Shown here: positions 26,301 to 33,875 of the stretch, in pieces
How the letters are laid out: each line of letters opens with the position of its first letter
Numbering within the stretch: the stretch's first letter is position 1
Source: Psychroserpens luteolus
Lineage (GTDB): Bacteria; Bacteroidota; Bacteroidia; Flavobacteriales; Flavobacteriaceae
Length of the DNA: 64,000 nucleotides
NCBI RefSeq assembly: GCF_021032705.1
Contig: NZ_JAHVXI010000004.1
Coordinates: forward strand, 186,001-250,000
Direction: 5' to 3'
Notes under the pieces: model-generated
The model's input: the letters and a program-made list of their open reading frames with translations, nothing else
Database searches by the model: none
Told to the model about the DNA's origin: nothing
Made by a program: the position numbers and the translations under genes

Positions 26301-27017
26301 TTCAAACGATTTGGTTTCATAAAAATCAGGAACATCTGCGCGCTTAGGAGCAAACTGTTCTACTTTAGGTCCTTTAATGAAAGCAACATTATCTTTGTAG
26401 GCCGAAACAATATCGTTTGGATTTTGCTTAGACGTCTCTTTAATCATTTTAAAAAGTGATGTAGATTTTTCTTCTCCGTCAATCACAAAGGTGCCATTGA
26501 AAATTTTATGACGACAATGTTCACTATTCACTTGTGAAAATCCAAAAACTTCTGAGTCGGTTAGAGGACGTCCTATTTTTTTGGAGACACCTTCAAGATA
26601 TTCTATTTCTTCGTCATTTAAAGCTAAACCTTCTTGTTGGTTATAAGCAGAAATATCTTCAATGTTTAATATGTCTTCAGGTTGTATATCGATGGTGAAC
26701 GACTCTTGATTTAATCCGTTATATTTTTCGGAAATCATTGGGTCATACCCTTTAAAATCTTTTGAGCAGGCTTCAAACTCTTCAATACGAATAATGCCTT
26801 TTATTCCCATATTTTGAGTAATCTCAACAGCATTGGTACTCCAAGGTGTAATCATTGCTGCACGAGGACCAACAAAAAAAGCATCGAGAGATGCTTGTTC
26901 TAGTTTAGGTTGGTCGCCAAATAGCCACGTTAATTTAGCTATGGTTTCAATTGATAATTCTTTTGTTGCTTGAACAGCAAATACCTTGCTGTTTTGGTTT
27001 CCGAAGAAATGAATCAT
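23355..27017 (-). CDS. purL: Phosphoribosylformylglycinamidine synthase (large single-chain form)
   Basis: The protein has 1220 residues from the ATG at 27017 (MIHFFGNQNSKVFAV). It makes FGAM from FGAR, ATP and glutamine in purine synthesis. Order: N-terminal domain, linker (LTDSEVFGFSQVNSEHCRHKIFNG), two PurM-like ATP-binding halves (KAETHNFPTTVEPFNGAATGSGG; DVASGGLITTLLELCFA), and a C-terminal class I glutaminase from about 960 with nucleophile Cys1069 in VGICNGCQ and HGEGKFNLP. This is the fused form of proteobacteria and Bacteroidota, unlike the separate PurL/PurQ/PurS of Gram-positives. It is a single gene. A minus-strand TAAATTTG at 27050-27057 may be its -7 box. Confidence 0.95.
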   Translation of the reverse strand: MIHFFGNQNSKVFAVQATKELSIETIAKLTWLFGDQPKLEQASLDAFFVGPRAAMITPWSTNAVEITQNMGIKGIIRIEEFEACSKDFKGYDPMISEKYNGLNQESFTIDIQPEDILNIEDISAYNQQEGLALNDEEIEYLEGVSKKIGRPLTDSEVFGFSQVNSEHCRHKIFNGTFVIDGEEKSTSLFKMIKETSKQNPNDIVSAYKDNVAFIKGPKVEQFAPKRADVPDFYETKSFESVISLKAETHNFPTTVEPFNGAATGSGGEIRDRLAGGKGSLPLAGTAVYMTSYSRLEENRPWEQKLEARPWLYQTPMDILIKASNGASDFGNKFGQPLICGSVLTFEHEEDARKLGFDKVIMQAGGIGYGKLDQAIKAIPESGDKIVVLGGENYRIGMGGAAVSSADTGEFSTGIELNAVQRSNPEMQKRAANVVRGMVESENNHIISIHDHGAGGHLNCLSELIEDTGGCIDLDKLPVGDPTLSDKEIIGNESQERMGLLIAEKHLDHISKIAERERSPLYTVGNVTDDKHFCFKSETKGNKPMDLALEDMFGSSPKTIMTDVSLHRTYSDVAYNPDEFYSYLDQVLQLEAVACKDWLTNKVDRCVGGKVAKQQCTGPLQLPLNNVGVMALDYNGKEGIATSIGHSPISGLINPEAGSRNSITEALTNIIWAPLKDGLKSVSLSANWMWPCKNEGEDARLYKAVKAISEFAIDLGINVPTGKDSLSMKQKYPNEEVISPGTVIISAAANCNTIKNVVEPVFNKNAGEIYYINLSQDHFKLGGSSFAQILNKIGNDVPNVQDALYVKTVFNTIQQLIKDQQIVAGHDVASGGLITTLLELCFADTNLGAELDLTALGEKDSLKLLFAENSGIVFQAKDQSIEHILSEANIEFFNIGKVTDADVLGIINNNEVFTMTVSRLRDMWYKTSFLLDQKQTANDLAEARFKNYSKQPLTYTFPKQFTGQLPIIDATKPRPKAAILREKGSNSEREMANAMYLAGFDVKDVHMTDLISGRETLEDIQFLGAVGGFSNSDVLGSAKGWAGAIKYNDNANKAIKNFFEREDTLSVGICNGCQLFMELELINPEHDTHGKMLHNDSKKHESAFTSVTVQENNSVMLSTLKDATLGVWISHGEGKFNLPNREEDYNIVAKYGYDAYPSNPNGSDYNTAMMCDKTGRHLVMMPHIERSTFQWNWAHYPENRQDDVSPWIEAFVNARTWVENK

Positions 27018-27184
27018 TATTTCGTATTTTGTGTTGTTTTTTGAAAGCACAAATTTACACTTTTTCAGTGTAACTTATTTAGATAATAGCATTGAAAATT
27101 TTGAGTTATCCACCAATTAATTCACAATCAATACTGTGTTTATTGTTCTTATTTTTTTACTTTTAGATAACTTAAACCAATTCT

Positions 27185-28288
27185 ATGTATACAAGACGGA
27201 TATTTCCTGTTAAAGGCGTTATTAAATGGACGCGTCGTCATATTTTTTTATTCTTTATTCTTTCCACTATTCCAGTAGTTTTATTTGATGTTGTTGGACT
27301 TAAATGGCTTCATGTGCCTTGGTTACCTTTAGGAGTTATGGGTACAGCCGTAGCATTTATTGTTAGTTTTAAAAATAACGCATCGTATGATAGGCTATGG
27401 GAAGCGCGTAAAATTTGGGGAGGCATTGTTAATGCATCGCGTTCATGGACAATCATGGTCAAAGATTTTATTAATAATGATCATACCAAAGAACCTTTAT
27501 CTGATGAGAAATTGCACACCATTCATAAAGAGTTAGTGCATCGTCATGTGGCATGGTTAACAGCATTACGTTATCAATTAAGAGCAGATAAACCTTGGGA
27601 GCAACATTTGAAGGCGGGAAAGTCTAATCGAGAATTTAGAGAGAAGCATTATCTTGTTTGTGAAGATACCATTCCTATTGAAGACGTTATTAAAGATTAT
27701 ATTTCTGAAAATGAATACAACGAAGTATTTGCTAAAGGTAATAGAGCTTCACAGCTATTAGGTATTCAATCTAGACGCTTAAAAGAACTAAAGCAAAATG
27801 ATTTAATCGAAGACTTTAGACATATGGAATTATCAAATATGTTGGTGGAGTTTTATGCGTTACAAGGAAAAAGTGAACGTATAAAGAACTTCCCTTATCC
27901 AAGACAATTTGCAACACTCAACTATATGTTTGTTTGGCTCTTTATTATTTTGTTGCCTTTCGGAATTATGGAAGGATTTGAAGATATAGGACAACACATT
28001 GTGACAGATTTGGAAGGACATGCAACTCATACATCTACGTTACATAGAATACAAGAATTTATTGCTCAGCATTTTGTTTGGTTTTCTATTCCGTTTAGTA
28101 CACTTTTAGCTTGGGTATTTCATACAATGGAAGCTATAGGAGAAAATACTGAAAATCCTTTTGAAGGTGGGCCAAATGATGTGCCAATAACTAATATGAG
28201 TCGTGGTATTGAAATAGATATTAGACAGCTCATTGATGATACTAATATTCCTGAACCTTACGAATGGAAAAATGATATTATCATGTAA
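27185..28288 (+). CDS. Bestrophin family ion channel
   Basis: This 367-residue inner-membrane protein has membrane segments near residues 17-40 and 45-65, then the signature ASYDRLWEARKIWGGIVNASRSW that follows the second segment in bacterial bestrophins (RFP-TM/UPF0187). A helical cytoplasmic middle region follows, then two more membrane segments at about 240-265 and 295-320, and a C-terminal FEGGPNDVPITNMSRGIEIDIRQLI tail. Bacterial homologues form pentameric channels for small ions. The gene is divergent from purL and has a strong terminator. Confidence 0.88.
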   Translation: MYTRRIFPVKGVIKWTRRHIFLFFILSTIPVVLFDVVGLKWLHVPWLPLGVMGTAVAFIVSFKNNASYDRLWEARKIWGGIVNASRSWTIMVKDFINNDHTKEPLSDEKLHTIHKELVHRHVAWLTALRYQLRADKPWEQHLKAGKSNREFREKHYLVCEDTIPIEDVIKDYISENEYNEVFAKGNRASQLLGIQSRRLKELKQNDLIEDFRHMELSNMLVEFYALQGKSERIKNFPYPRQFATLNYMFVWLFIILLPFGIMEGFEDIGQHIVTDLEGHATHTSTLHRIQEFIAQHFVWFSIPFSTLLAWVFHTMEAIGENTENPFEGGPNDVPITNMSRGIEIDIRQLIDDTNIPEPYEWKNDIIM

Positions 28289-28321
28289 AAAAAAGCGACT
28301 CCTGAGAGTCGCTTTTTTTTT
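28287..28321 (+). terminator. Bidirectional terminator
   Basis: An AAAAGCGACTC/GAGTCGCTTTT stem with a CTGA loop is flanked by an A run and a T run. It starts at the bestrophin stop and lies between convergent genes, so it can serve both strands. Confidence 0.9.
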
Positions 28322-28337
28322 AGTATATAAACAAATA

Positions 28338-29477
28338 TTATTGTCTAATTAACTTTTTTGTAATACTTCCTTTAGATGAATTTAACTTCACTAGGTAAAC
28401 ACCTTTTGATAATTCCGAAATATTTAATTTCTTTTGGTTTGAAGTTATTTGTCCAATCTTCACTTTCTTACCTAAAATATCATATACTTCTACGGCAAGG
28501 TCTTGGTTAGAATCAATATTAACTTCATTACCATTTGCTGGATTAGGATACATCTTTATAACATCTACCGTTTCAAATTCCTCAACAGATAATGAATTTT
28601 GCCAAATATCTTGAACATATTGTGGGTTATCTATAAAAGGATTTCTATTATTTTGCTGAGCAAAAATGGCATTATTTCTATCAATTTCTCTTTGAGAAAC
28701 AGGATCATTAGTATGCCAATCATATAAAATATCTAAAAAGGGTTGATCAATGGCTTGATTCGTTGAGCCATCAAACATCACATAGTTAAATCCATTCATT
28801 TGATCTTCGTAACGGGTTACAAAGAAAAAATACATTCTAGCGATATCTCCTTTAAATTCATCAATAGGTTCAAAAACATCCCCTGTATATCCAGCAGAAA
28901 CTCCAGAATTAAGATTATCTCCTCTTAGAGTTCCGTTAGAATATTCATCATGTTGATTTGATGTGTTAACAAAACTATATGGTAAGTTACCTCTTTGCGC
29001 ATTTACGTATTTATCAGATGGAACCACAAAATGTGCATCATTTCTCATAGGAGATGCACTACTAAAAGAAGACTGAGGAACAGTGTGTTCTCTATTATAA
29101 CGTTGGCCTTCAGCTGTTCCCATAGTACCGTCATCTTGGTTAATACCATATGTGTATTCATAACTATCAGGTAAGTTTGTACTCGTGTTATCTGGGTTTT
29201 GTATCACTCTTTCAGAGTACATGTCTAATAGTGTACCATTATTTTCAAAGTACAAATCAACATCAGAGTTTTGGAACGTTGTGTATAAAGCAGAATACCC
29301 TAAGTCAAGAGCAAGATATTCGTTTGTTAGTCCGTCATTATTGTTGTCAATAATATCTTTTAACTGAGATTTTAAAGTAAATCCGGTTCCAGTAGCCGAA
29401 TCATAATATCCGGCAGGAGCTTGGGCATAGGTTGTTGCCGCAATTAATAATGTAAAAATTAAGTAAAACTGTTTCAT
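28338..29477 (-). CDS. Secreted endonuclease I (EndA/NucM-like) with T9SS sorting domain
   Basis: The protein has 379 residues. A signal peptide (MKQFYLIFTLLIAATTYAQ) precedes a mature endonuclease I domain (about 25-285) with the His-metal motif RYNREHTVPQSSF, then MRNDAHFVVPSDKYVNAQRGNLPY and GDIARMYFF. Residues 300-379 form a type A T9SS sorting domain (MYPNPANGNEVNI, DILGKKV, KGVYLVKL, KKLIRQ). It probably degrades extracellular DNA or RNA for nutrients or defence. It starts 11 bases after the RsmB-type gene stop, so co-transcription is possible. Confidence 0.9.
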   Translation of the reverse strand: MKQFYLIFTLLIAATTYAQAPAGYYDSATGTGFTLKSQLKDIIDNNNDGLTNEYLALDLGYSALYTTFQNSDVDLYFENNGTLLDMYSERVIQNPDNTSTNLPDSYEYTYGINQDDGTMGTAEGQRYNREHTVPQSSFSSASPMRNDAHFVVPSDKYVNAQRGNLPYSFVNTSNQHDEYSNGTLRGDNLNSGVSAGYTGDVFEPIDEFKGDIARMYFFFVTRYEDQMNGFNYVMFDGSTNQAIDQPFLDILYDWHTNDPVSQREIDRNNAIFAQQNNRNPFIDNPQYVQDIWQNSLSVEEFETVDVIKMYPNPANGNEVNIDSNQDLAVEVYDILGKKVKIGQITSNQKKLNISELSKGVYLVKLNSSKGSITKKLIRQ

Positions 29478-29488
29478 TTATTTGGGTG

Positions 29489-30706
29489 TTATTTTTTCTT
29501 TTTTTCTAATAATGCCATATAAAATCCGTCATAGCCAGATTTGTGAGATAGTACACTTTTGTCTTTTACAAAGATAAAGTCTTTTCCTTGATCTGACGAT
29601 AAAAACGAATCAACTTGTTTTTTGTTTTCAGAAGGAAGTATAGAGCAGGTCGCGTATACAAGCTTTCCACCATCTTTAACAATCCTAGAATACTGTTGCA
29701 AAATCTCTTGTTGTGTTATTTTAATATTATCGATAAACTCAGGTTGTAATTTCCACTTGGCGTCTGGGTTTCGTCTAAGAACACCTAAGCCAGAGCAAGG
29801 TGCATCAATTAAAACGCGATCGGCTTTATCATATAACTTCTTAACAACTTTAGTAGATTCTATAGGTCTTGTTTCAATATTAAAAGCACCATTACGCTTA
29901 GCTCTACGTTTAAGTTCATGTAATTTATTGGCATAAATGTCTAAGGCAATAACCTGACCTTTATTTTCCATAAGTGAAGCCAAATGCAATGCTTTTCCTC
30001 CTGCACCTGCACAGGTGTCTACCACTCGCATTCCAGGTTTAACATTCAAAAATTCTGCTACTAATTGCGATGATGCATCTTGAACTTCAAAAAAGCCATT
30101 TTTAAATGACTCCGTTTGAAATACGTTTGCTCTCTCTCTTAGTTTAAGCGCATTTGGATAGCCTTTAATTGATTCTGTCTCTATATTGTCGTCAAATAAG
30201 AGTGCTTGTAATTTCTCCTTTGTAGTTTTGAGTGTGTTTACTCTTAAGATCACATCGGCTTGCTGGTTAAGCGCGGCGATTTCTTTAGTCCAAATAGACT
30301 CGCCTAATTCTTTAGCGCCTAATTCATCCAACCAATCTGGGATAGATTCTTTAAATTTTCTTGTTTGAGATAATTCATCAAAACGACCTTTGATTTTTCG
30401 TTGAGGCGTATTTTCAAAATATTTCCAATCAGGTAATTTGATACCTCTTAAGGTTGCCCAGACTGCAAAAATGCGCCATAAATTATCGCGATCGTAAGGC
30501 GCTTTAACTTCGGCAATTTCTGCATATAATCGTTTCCAACGTACTATGTCGTAGGTTGTTTCGGCAACAAAGGCACGATCACGACTTCCCCAACGTTTAT
30601 CACGTTTAAGTAGTTGTTGAATGACTTTATCTGCATATTTGCCTTCATTGAAGATGAGTGTTAACCCATCAATAACCGCAAAGCATAAGTTTCTGTGTAA
30701 ACGCAT
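29489..30706 (-). CDS. RsmB/NOP family RNA (cytosine-5) methyltransferase
   Basis: The protein has 405 residues. The C-terminal two thirds form the Rossmann SAM-dependent domain: DTCAGAGGKALHLASLM (SAM-binding motif I), DAPCSGLGVLRRNPDAKW (motif IV with the Pro-Cys pair) and YATCSILPSENKKQVDSFL (motif VI with the catalytic Cys). An N-terminal helical part of about 140 residues precedes it. The family methylates C5 of cytosine in 16S rRNA or tRNA; the exact target here cannot be read. No ribosomal genes are adjacent. Confidence 0.88.
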   Translation of the reverse strand: MRLHRNLCFAVIDGLTLIFNEGKYADKVIQQLLKRDKRWGSRDRAFVAETTYDIVRWKRLYAEIAEVKAPYDRDNLWRIFAVWATLRGIKLPDWKYFENTPQRKIKGRFDELSQTRKFKESIPDWLDELGAKELGESIWTKEIAALNQQADVILRVNTLKTTKEKLQALLFDDNIETESIKGYPNALKLRERANVFQTESFKNGFFEVQDASSQLVAEFLNVKPGMRVVDTCAGAGGKALHLASLMENKGQVIALDIYANKLHELKRRAKRNGAFNIETRPIESTKVVKKLYDKADRVLIDAPCSGLGVLRRNPDAKWKLQPEFIDNIKITQQEILQQYSRIVKDGGKLVYATCSILPSENKKQVDSFLSSDQGKDFIFVKDKSVLSHKSGYDGFYMALLEKKKK

Positions 30707-30831
30707 TATAAAAAATTAAGCATGCAAAGGTACGTTAAAAGTTTATAAGTTTTTACCTTTATTTTGAAGTGTTATTTTAAAATGGACTTTACACTTACTA
30801 TTTTCAATTTCACATAAAATAAGACGTTAAT

Positions 30832-30866
30832 ATGAAAGGCTTCATGATTATGTCATGAAGCTTTTT
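30832..30866 (+). promoter_or_regulatory. Terminator-like hairpin with an embedded 8-codon reading frame before the Ycf48-like gene
   Basis: A GCTTCATGA/TCATGAAGC stem (TTATG loop) is followed by a TTTTTTATTTTT run, as in a plus-strand intrinsic terminator. It ends about 25 bases before the start codon at 30891. ATG at 30832 begins the frame MKGFMIMS, which stops with TGA at 30856-30858 within the hairpin's 3' arm. No plus-strand gene ends here, so the hairpin either attenuates the downstream gene or ends a short RNA. Confidence 0.5.
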
Positions 30867-30890
30867 TATTTTTATAGAAATTTGATACTT

Positions 30891-32021
30891 ATGAAAAAAG
30901 TGCTACTCCTTTTAATAGGTCCGATTTTAATCATTTCTATATATGGTTTCGGATTAAATAGACAGAATAAGAAAATACATCAATTAGATAAAAAGCAATT
31001 TACTAAGGTAGAGATCGAAACGATTGTTCAAGATTCGATGTTGAATGTTAGAGCCATTGAATTAGTTGATGGTTTAGAAGGTCTAGCATTTTTAACATCA
31101 AAAGGTGAATTTGGTGCTATAGGTCCAAAAGGGGTTTTTGAGTTTTTAGCTAATGAGGAGTTATATGCATCTAAAAATTATGATATTGTATTTCCTATTT
31201 CATTAACATATGATTCAATTGTTCCCAATTTTAGGGCGTTGTCGGCAACAGAGAAACATGGCTATGGTATTAGTATTGGTTCCCCTGCACTAATCTATAA
31301 ACTCAATATTGAAGAAGATAAGATTAAGGTTGTTTATAAAGAAGAGCATCCTAAAGCGTTTTATGATTCTATGGAGTTTTGGAATGATCAAGAGGGTATT
31401 GCTATAGGAGATCCAACTGATGATTGTATGAGTGTGATTATCACACGTGATGGTGGGAATACATGGACCAAGTTATCCTGTGATGATATACCAAAAGCGA
31501 AAGAGGGAGAAGCTGCTTTTGCTGCAAGTGATACAAATATTGCAATAGTAGGAGATAAGGTATGGGTAGCTACAGGTGGAAAGTCGAGTCGCATTTTATA
31601 TTCGGCAGATAAAGGAAAAACTTGGGATGTTTTTGAAACGCCTATTGTTCAAGGTTTGGAAACTACAGGAATGTATTCTATTGATTTTTATGATGAGAAC
31701 AATGGTTTTGCTATAGGCGGTGATTATACAAAACCAGCCGATAGTAGTGCTAATAAAATTAGAACACAAGATGGCGGAAAAACTTGGCAATTAGTAGCTA
31801 AAAATCAATCACCTGGTTACAGAAGTTGTGTTAAATATATACCTAATAGTAACGGTAAAGCACTAGTTGCTGTAGGATTTAAGGGGATTGATTACTCAAG
31901 CGATTATGGAAATACTTGGACTCATTTAAGCGATGAAGGGTTTTACACGATTCGATTTTTAAATGATAGTGTGGCTTATGCTGCGGGACGTGGTCGTGTG
32001 TCTAAGTTGACCTTTAAATAA
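30891..32021 (+). CDS. Ycf48-like/BNR-repeat propeller protein
   Basis: The ATG at 30891 gives 376 residues with an N-terminal membrane anchor or signal (KKVLLLLIGPILIISIYGFGL). The longer frame from 30855 would cross the hairpin. Repeated BNR/Asp-box motifs (ITRDGGNTWTKL, SADKGKTWDVF, TQDGGKTWQLV, SSDYGNTWTHL) define a six- to seven-bladed propeller like Ycf48 and 'oxidoreductase' annotations in Bacteroidota. Ycf48 helps photosystem II assembly in cyanobacteria, which cannot apply here; the role is probably in envelope protein or glycan binding. It is a single gene, convergent with the Spy-like gene. Confidence 0.78.
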   Translation: MKKVLLLLIGPILIISIYGFGLNRQNKKIHQLDKKQFTKVEIETIVQDSMLNVRAIELVDGLEGLAFLTSKGEFGAIGPKGVFEFLANEELYASKNYDIVFPISLTYDSIVPNFRALSATEKHGYGISIGSPALIYKLNIEEDKIKVVYKEEHPKAFYDSMEFWNDQEGIAIGDPTDDCMSVIITRDGGNTWTKLSCDDIPKAKEGEAAFAASDTNIAIVGDKVWVATGGKSSRILYSADKGKTWDVFETPIVQGLETTGMYSIDFYDENNGFAIGGDYTKPADSSANKIRTQDGGKTWQLVAKNQSPGYRSCVKYIPNSNGKALVAVGFKGIDYSSDYGNTWTHLSDEGFYTIRFLNDSVAYAAGRGRVSKLTFK

Positions 32022-32046
32022 AAAAGAAGCCTGTTTAGGCTTCTTG
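32018..32046 (-). terminator. Terminator of the ECF sigma operon
   Basis: An AAGAAGCC/GGCTTCTT stem (32024-32045, loop TGTTTA) is followed on the minus strand by a run of T (the A run at 32018-32023). It lies just after the stop at 32051 and between convergent genes. Confidence 0.8.
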
Positions 32047-32050
32047 AATG

Positions 32051-32500
32051 TTAAGGTGTATTCTTTTTAAATTTTTCACGTCGTTTTTTCAACTCTCTTA
32101 GCATTTGAGCTTTAAACTGTTCTTCTACTACTTTAAGCAAGATGATTTTTTTAGCAGGTATCACCTTCAGTAAATCGTTTACTTGTTTGGTTTGTAGATT
32201 GTGCTTTCTGTTTTCAAGACCGATTAAGTCTTTAAGTAGTTTATTGGCTTCAGCATCTGTTAAGGCATCAAAATCTAAGCCTCTGCGTATACTTTGTGCT
32301 TCTTTTCTTAAGACTTCCTTTTTTTCTTCTATAGCATTATATACTGGCCAAAACTTCTCAGCTTCATCCGATGTAAGTTCTAGTTTTTCAGTGATGAATG
32401 CTACTTTTAGTGCTTTTAATCGCTCTTGTCGTTCTTTTCTTTGTCCGAACGCACTAAGTGTTAATGCGATAAACAATACAGTTATAAGTGTTCTTTTCAT
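32051..32500 (-). CDS. Spy/CpxP-like periplasmic protein ('sensor of ECF-type sigma factor')
   Basis: This 149-residue protein has a signal peptide (RTLITVLFIALTLSAFGQ). The mature part is almost all charged helix (RKERQERLKALKVAFITEKLELTSDEAEKFWPVYNAIEEKKEVLRKEA), with the 'LTxxEAekFWPvYn' pattern of Bacteroidota Spy/LTXXQ-like proteins. These are helical, chaperone-like periplasmic proteins encoded next to ECF sigma factors. It is the third gene of the operon with the sigma factor and the putative anti-sigma protein (5-base gap), so it probably reports on or buffers envelope stress. Confidence 0.78.
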   Translation of the reverse strand: MKRTLITVLFIALTLSAFGQRKERQERLKALKVAFITEKLELTSDEAEKFWPVYNAIEEKKEVLRKEAQSIRRGLDFDALTDAEANKLLKDLIGLENRKHNLQTKQVNDLLKVIPAKKIILLKVVEEQFKAQMLRELKKRREKFKKNTP

Positions 32501-32505
32501 AATAA

Positions 32506-33006
32506 TTATTCTATAATCAGGTCTTCAAGTTCTACATTATCTAACAGATAAGTTTCTATTGAATTTTCAGATATATCGTTTTCTATAAAATTGTCTTTGT
32601 TTAATTCGTCTTCCGTTAAAAGCGATGCTAATTCGTAGGTTGAATACTCTTCTACCTCTATATAGTTTTCTATAGACGCGGTGTCGAGATTTTCCCAAGT
32701 TACATTTTCACCATTGTTGAAAAATACATTAAACATTAAGATTAAAGATGCAGCAATAGCAGCGGTATACATTATTTTTTTCCAACTCACTAACGACACA
32801 ACTTTTGAGTCATTTTCCGAAGAGATCTTATTCAATATGTCTTTTTCTATTGAATCAAAATAGGATTCGGGAACATCAAAACCAGATTGGTCAATTTTAT
32901 CTATTAACTTCACTTCATTAAGAATTTGCTCTTCTACTTGAGAAAAGTAATCCTTAGGTGTTTTAAACCCTGAAGTTTTAATAGTATCTAATTTTTTCTG
33001 TTTCAT
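32506..33006 (-). CDS. Putative anti-sigma protein with a tandem 'GF..P..YF' motif and one membrane helix
   Basis: This 166-residue protein has no signal peptide. Its N-terminal cytoplasmic part contains two copies of a motif: SGFKTPKDYFSQVEEQIL (about 11-28) and SGFDVPESYFDSIEKDIL (about 41-58). One membrane helix follows at about 80-98 (IMYTAAIAASLILMFNVFF). The C-terminal 65 residues are outside and very acidic (YIEVEEYSTYELASLL, NVELEDLIIE). There is no zinc-binding HxxxCxxC motif. The position between the ECF sigma gene (30-base gap) and the Spy-like gene suggests an anti-sigma role; this is inference from context and topology. Confidence 0.7.
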   Translation of the reverse strand: MKQKKLDTIKTSGFKTPKDYFSQVEEQILNEVKLIDKIDQSGFDVPESYFDSIEKDILNKISSENDSKVVSLVSWKKIMYTAAIAASLILMFNVFFNNGENVTWENLDTASIENYIEVEEYSTYELASLLTEDELNKDNFIENDISENSIETYLLDNVELEDLIIE

Positions 33007-33036
33007 AATTATAAGACTCTTAAGTCTGTAATTGGT

Positions 33037-33579
33037 TTAATCTTGGGTTAAAAAGGCTTCTATTTTTTTTACTGCAATATGGTAAGATGCTTTAAGCGCA
33101 CCTTCACTAGTTTCTAAAATATCAGACATCTCTTTGTATTTTATATCCTGAAAATATTTCATATTAAAAACCATTTGCTGTTTTTCTGGCAAGGTCGCAA
33201 TTGCTTGCTGCAATTTATACTGAATGGCATCACCTTCAAAGTAAACATCTGCTTTTATGTTATTAACCAAATGTTGATGTGTTTCTTCATTAGCTATATT
33301 TAGACGTTTTGCATTTCTGTTAATATGAGTGATAGACTCATTAGTAGCAATACGATACATCCAAGAATACAGTTTACTATCTCCTTTAAAGTTATGGATA
33401 TTTTTAAAGATTTTGATAAATGTGTTTTGCAATACGTCGTCGGCATCGTCATGGGATTTTACGATATGGCGTATATGCCAGTACAGACGTTCCTTATAGA
33501 GCTTTAAAAGTTCTTTAAAGGCGGCTTCTTTAGTAGATGAGTTTGATAAGCGCTGTATAAAATCTTGTTCGTTATCCAA
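33037..33579 (-). CDS. ECF RNA polymerase sigma factor
   Basis: The protein has 180 residues. Region 2 is seen in LYWHIRHIVKSHDDADDVLQNTFIKIFKNIHNFKGDSKLYSWMYRIATNESITHI. Region 4 is at about 120-178 (LPEKQQMVFNMKYFQDIKYKEMSDILETSEGALKASYHIAVKKI). A short linker without extra domains matches the group 4 form. It heads an operon with the tandem-motif membrane protein and the Spy-like protein, an arrangement common in Bacteroidota. It is probably an envelope-stress regulon that also controls itself. The upstream region carries the same 21-base-spaced TCG boxes as the two surface-protein genes. Confidence 0.92.
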   Translation of the reverse strand: MDNEQDFIQRLSNSSTKEAAFKELLKLYKERLYWHIRHIVKSHDDADDVLQNTFIKIFKNIHNFKGDSKLYSWMYRIATNESITHINRNAKRLNIANEETHQHLVNNIKADVYFEGDAIQYKLQQAIATLPEKQQMVFNMKYFQDIKYKEMSDILETSEGALKASYHIAVKKIEAFLTQD

Positions 33580-33680
33580 TAAAACTATTTTTTATTTAGA
33601 CGTTTCAATGTAATGAAAGTTTAATGAAAAAAAATATTTTTTTTAAAACATTGAAGTTCAATAGTTTAAATAAAATATCA

Positions 33681-33715
33681 TCGATAAAGTGTAAAAAAAT
33701 AGCGATGAAATGCAT
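33681..33715 (-). promoter_or_regulatory. 21-base-spaced TCG boxes upstream of the ECF sigma gene
   Basis: Read on the minus strand, TGCATTTCATCG (rev 33703-33714) is followed by TTTATCGATGATATTTT, and the two TCG triplets are 21 bases apart. The half-site ATTTCATCG matches the ATTTCGTCGA and ATTTAATCGA boxes at 772-802, and the spacing is the same. The sites lie about 100-135 bases before the start codon at 33579. The bound regulator is unknown. The rest of 33580-33808 is AT-rich with no gene that I can support. Confidence 0.4.
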
Positions 33716-33808
33716 TTTTTTCTTGCATACTACATTTATTTCATCTATGTTTGTCAAAGCCTAACCTACTTTAATATTACCATTGTCCCCAAATATGGTA
33801 ATAGAAAC

Positions 33809-33840
33809 GAAAAGGATGCAATTTGTATTGCATCCTTTTC
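33809..33840. terminator. Strong stem-loop terminator
   Basis: A perfect 14-base stem GAAAAGGATGCAAT/ATTGCATCCTTTTC has a TTGT loop. It lies 36 bases after the stop of the ABC exporter gene (minus strand). A T-rich tail also follows on the plus strand (TGTTTTTTG), where no gene ends, so orientation is not certain. Confidence 0.75.
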
Positions 33841-33875
33841 TGTTTTTTGTTTTTATTTTCTTCGGAAATTGTTAC

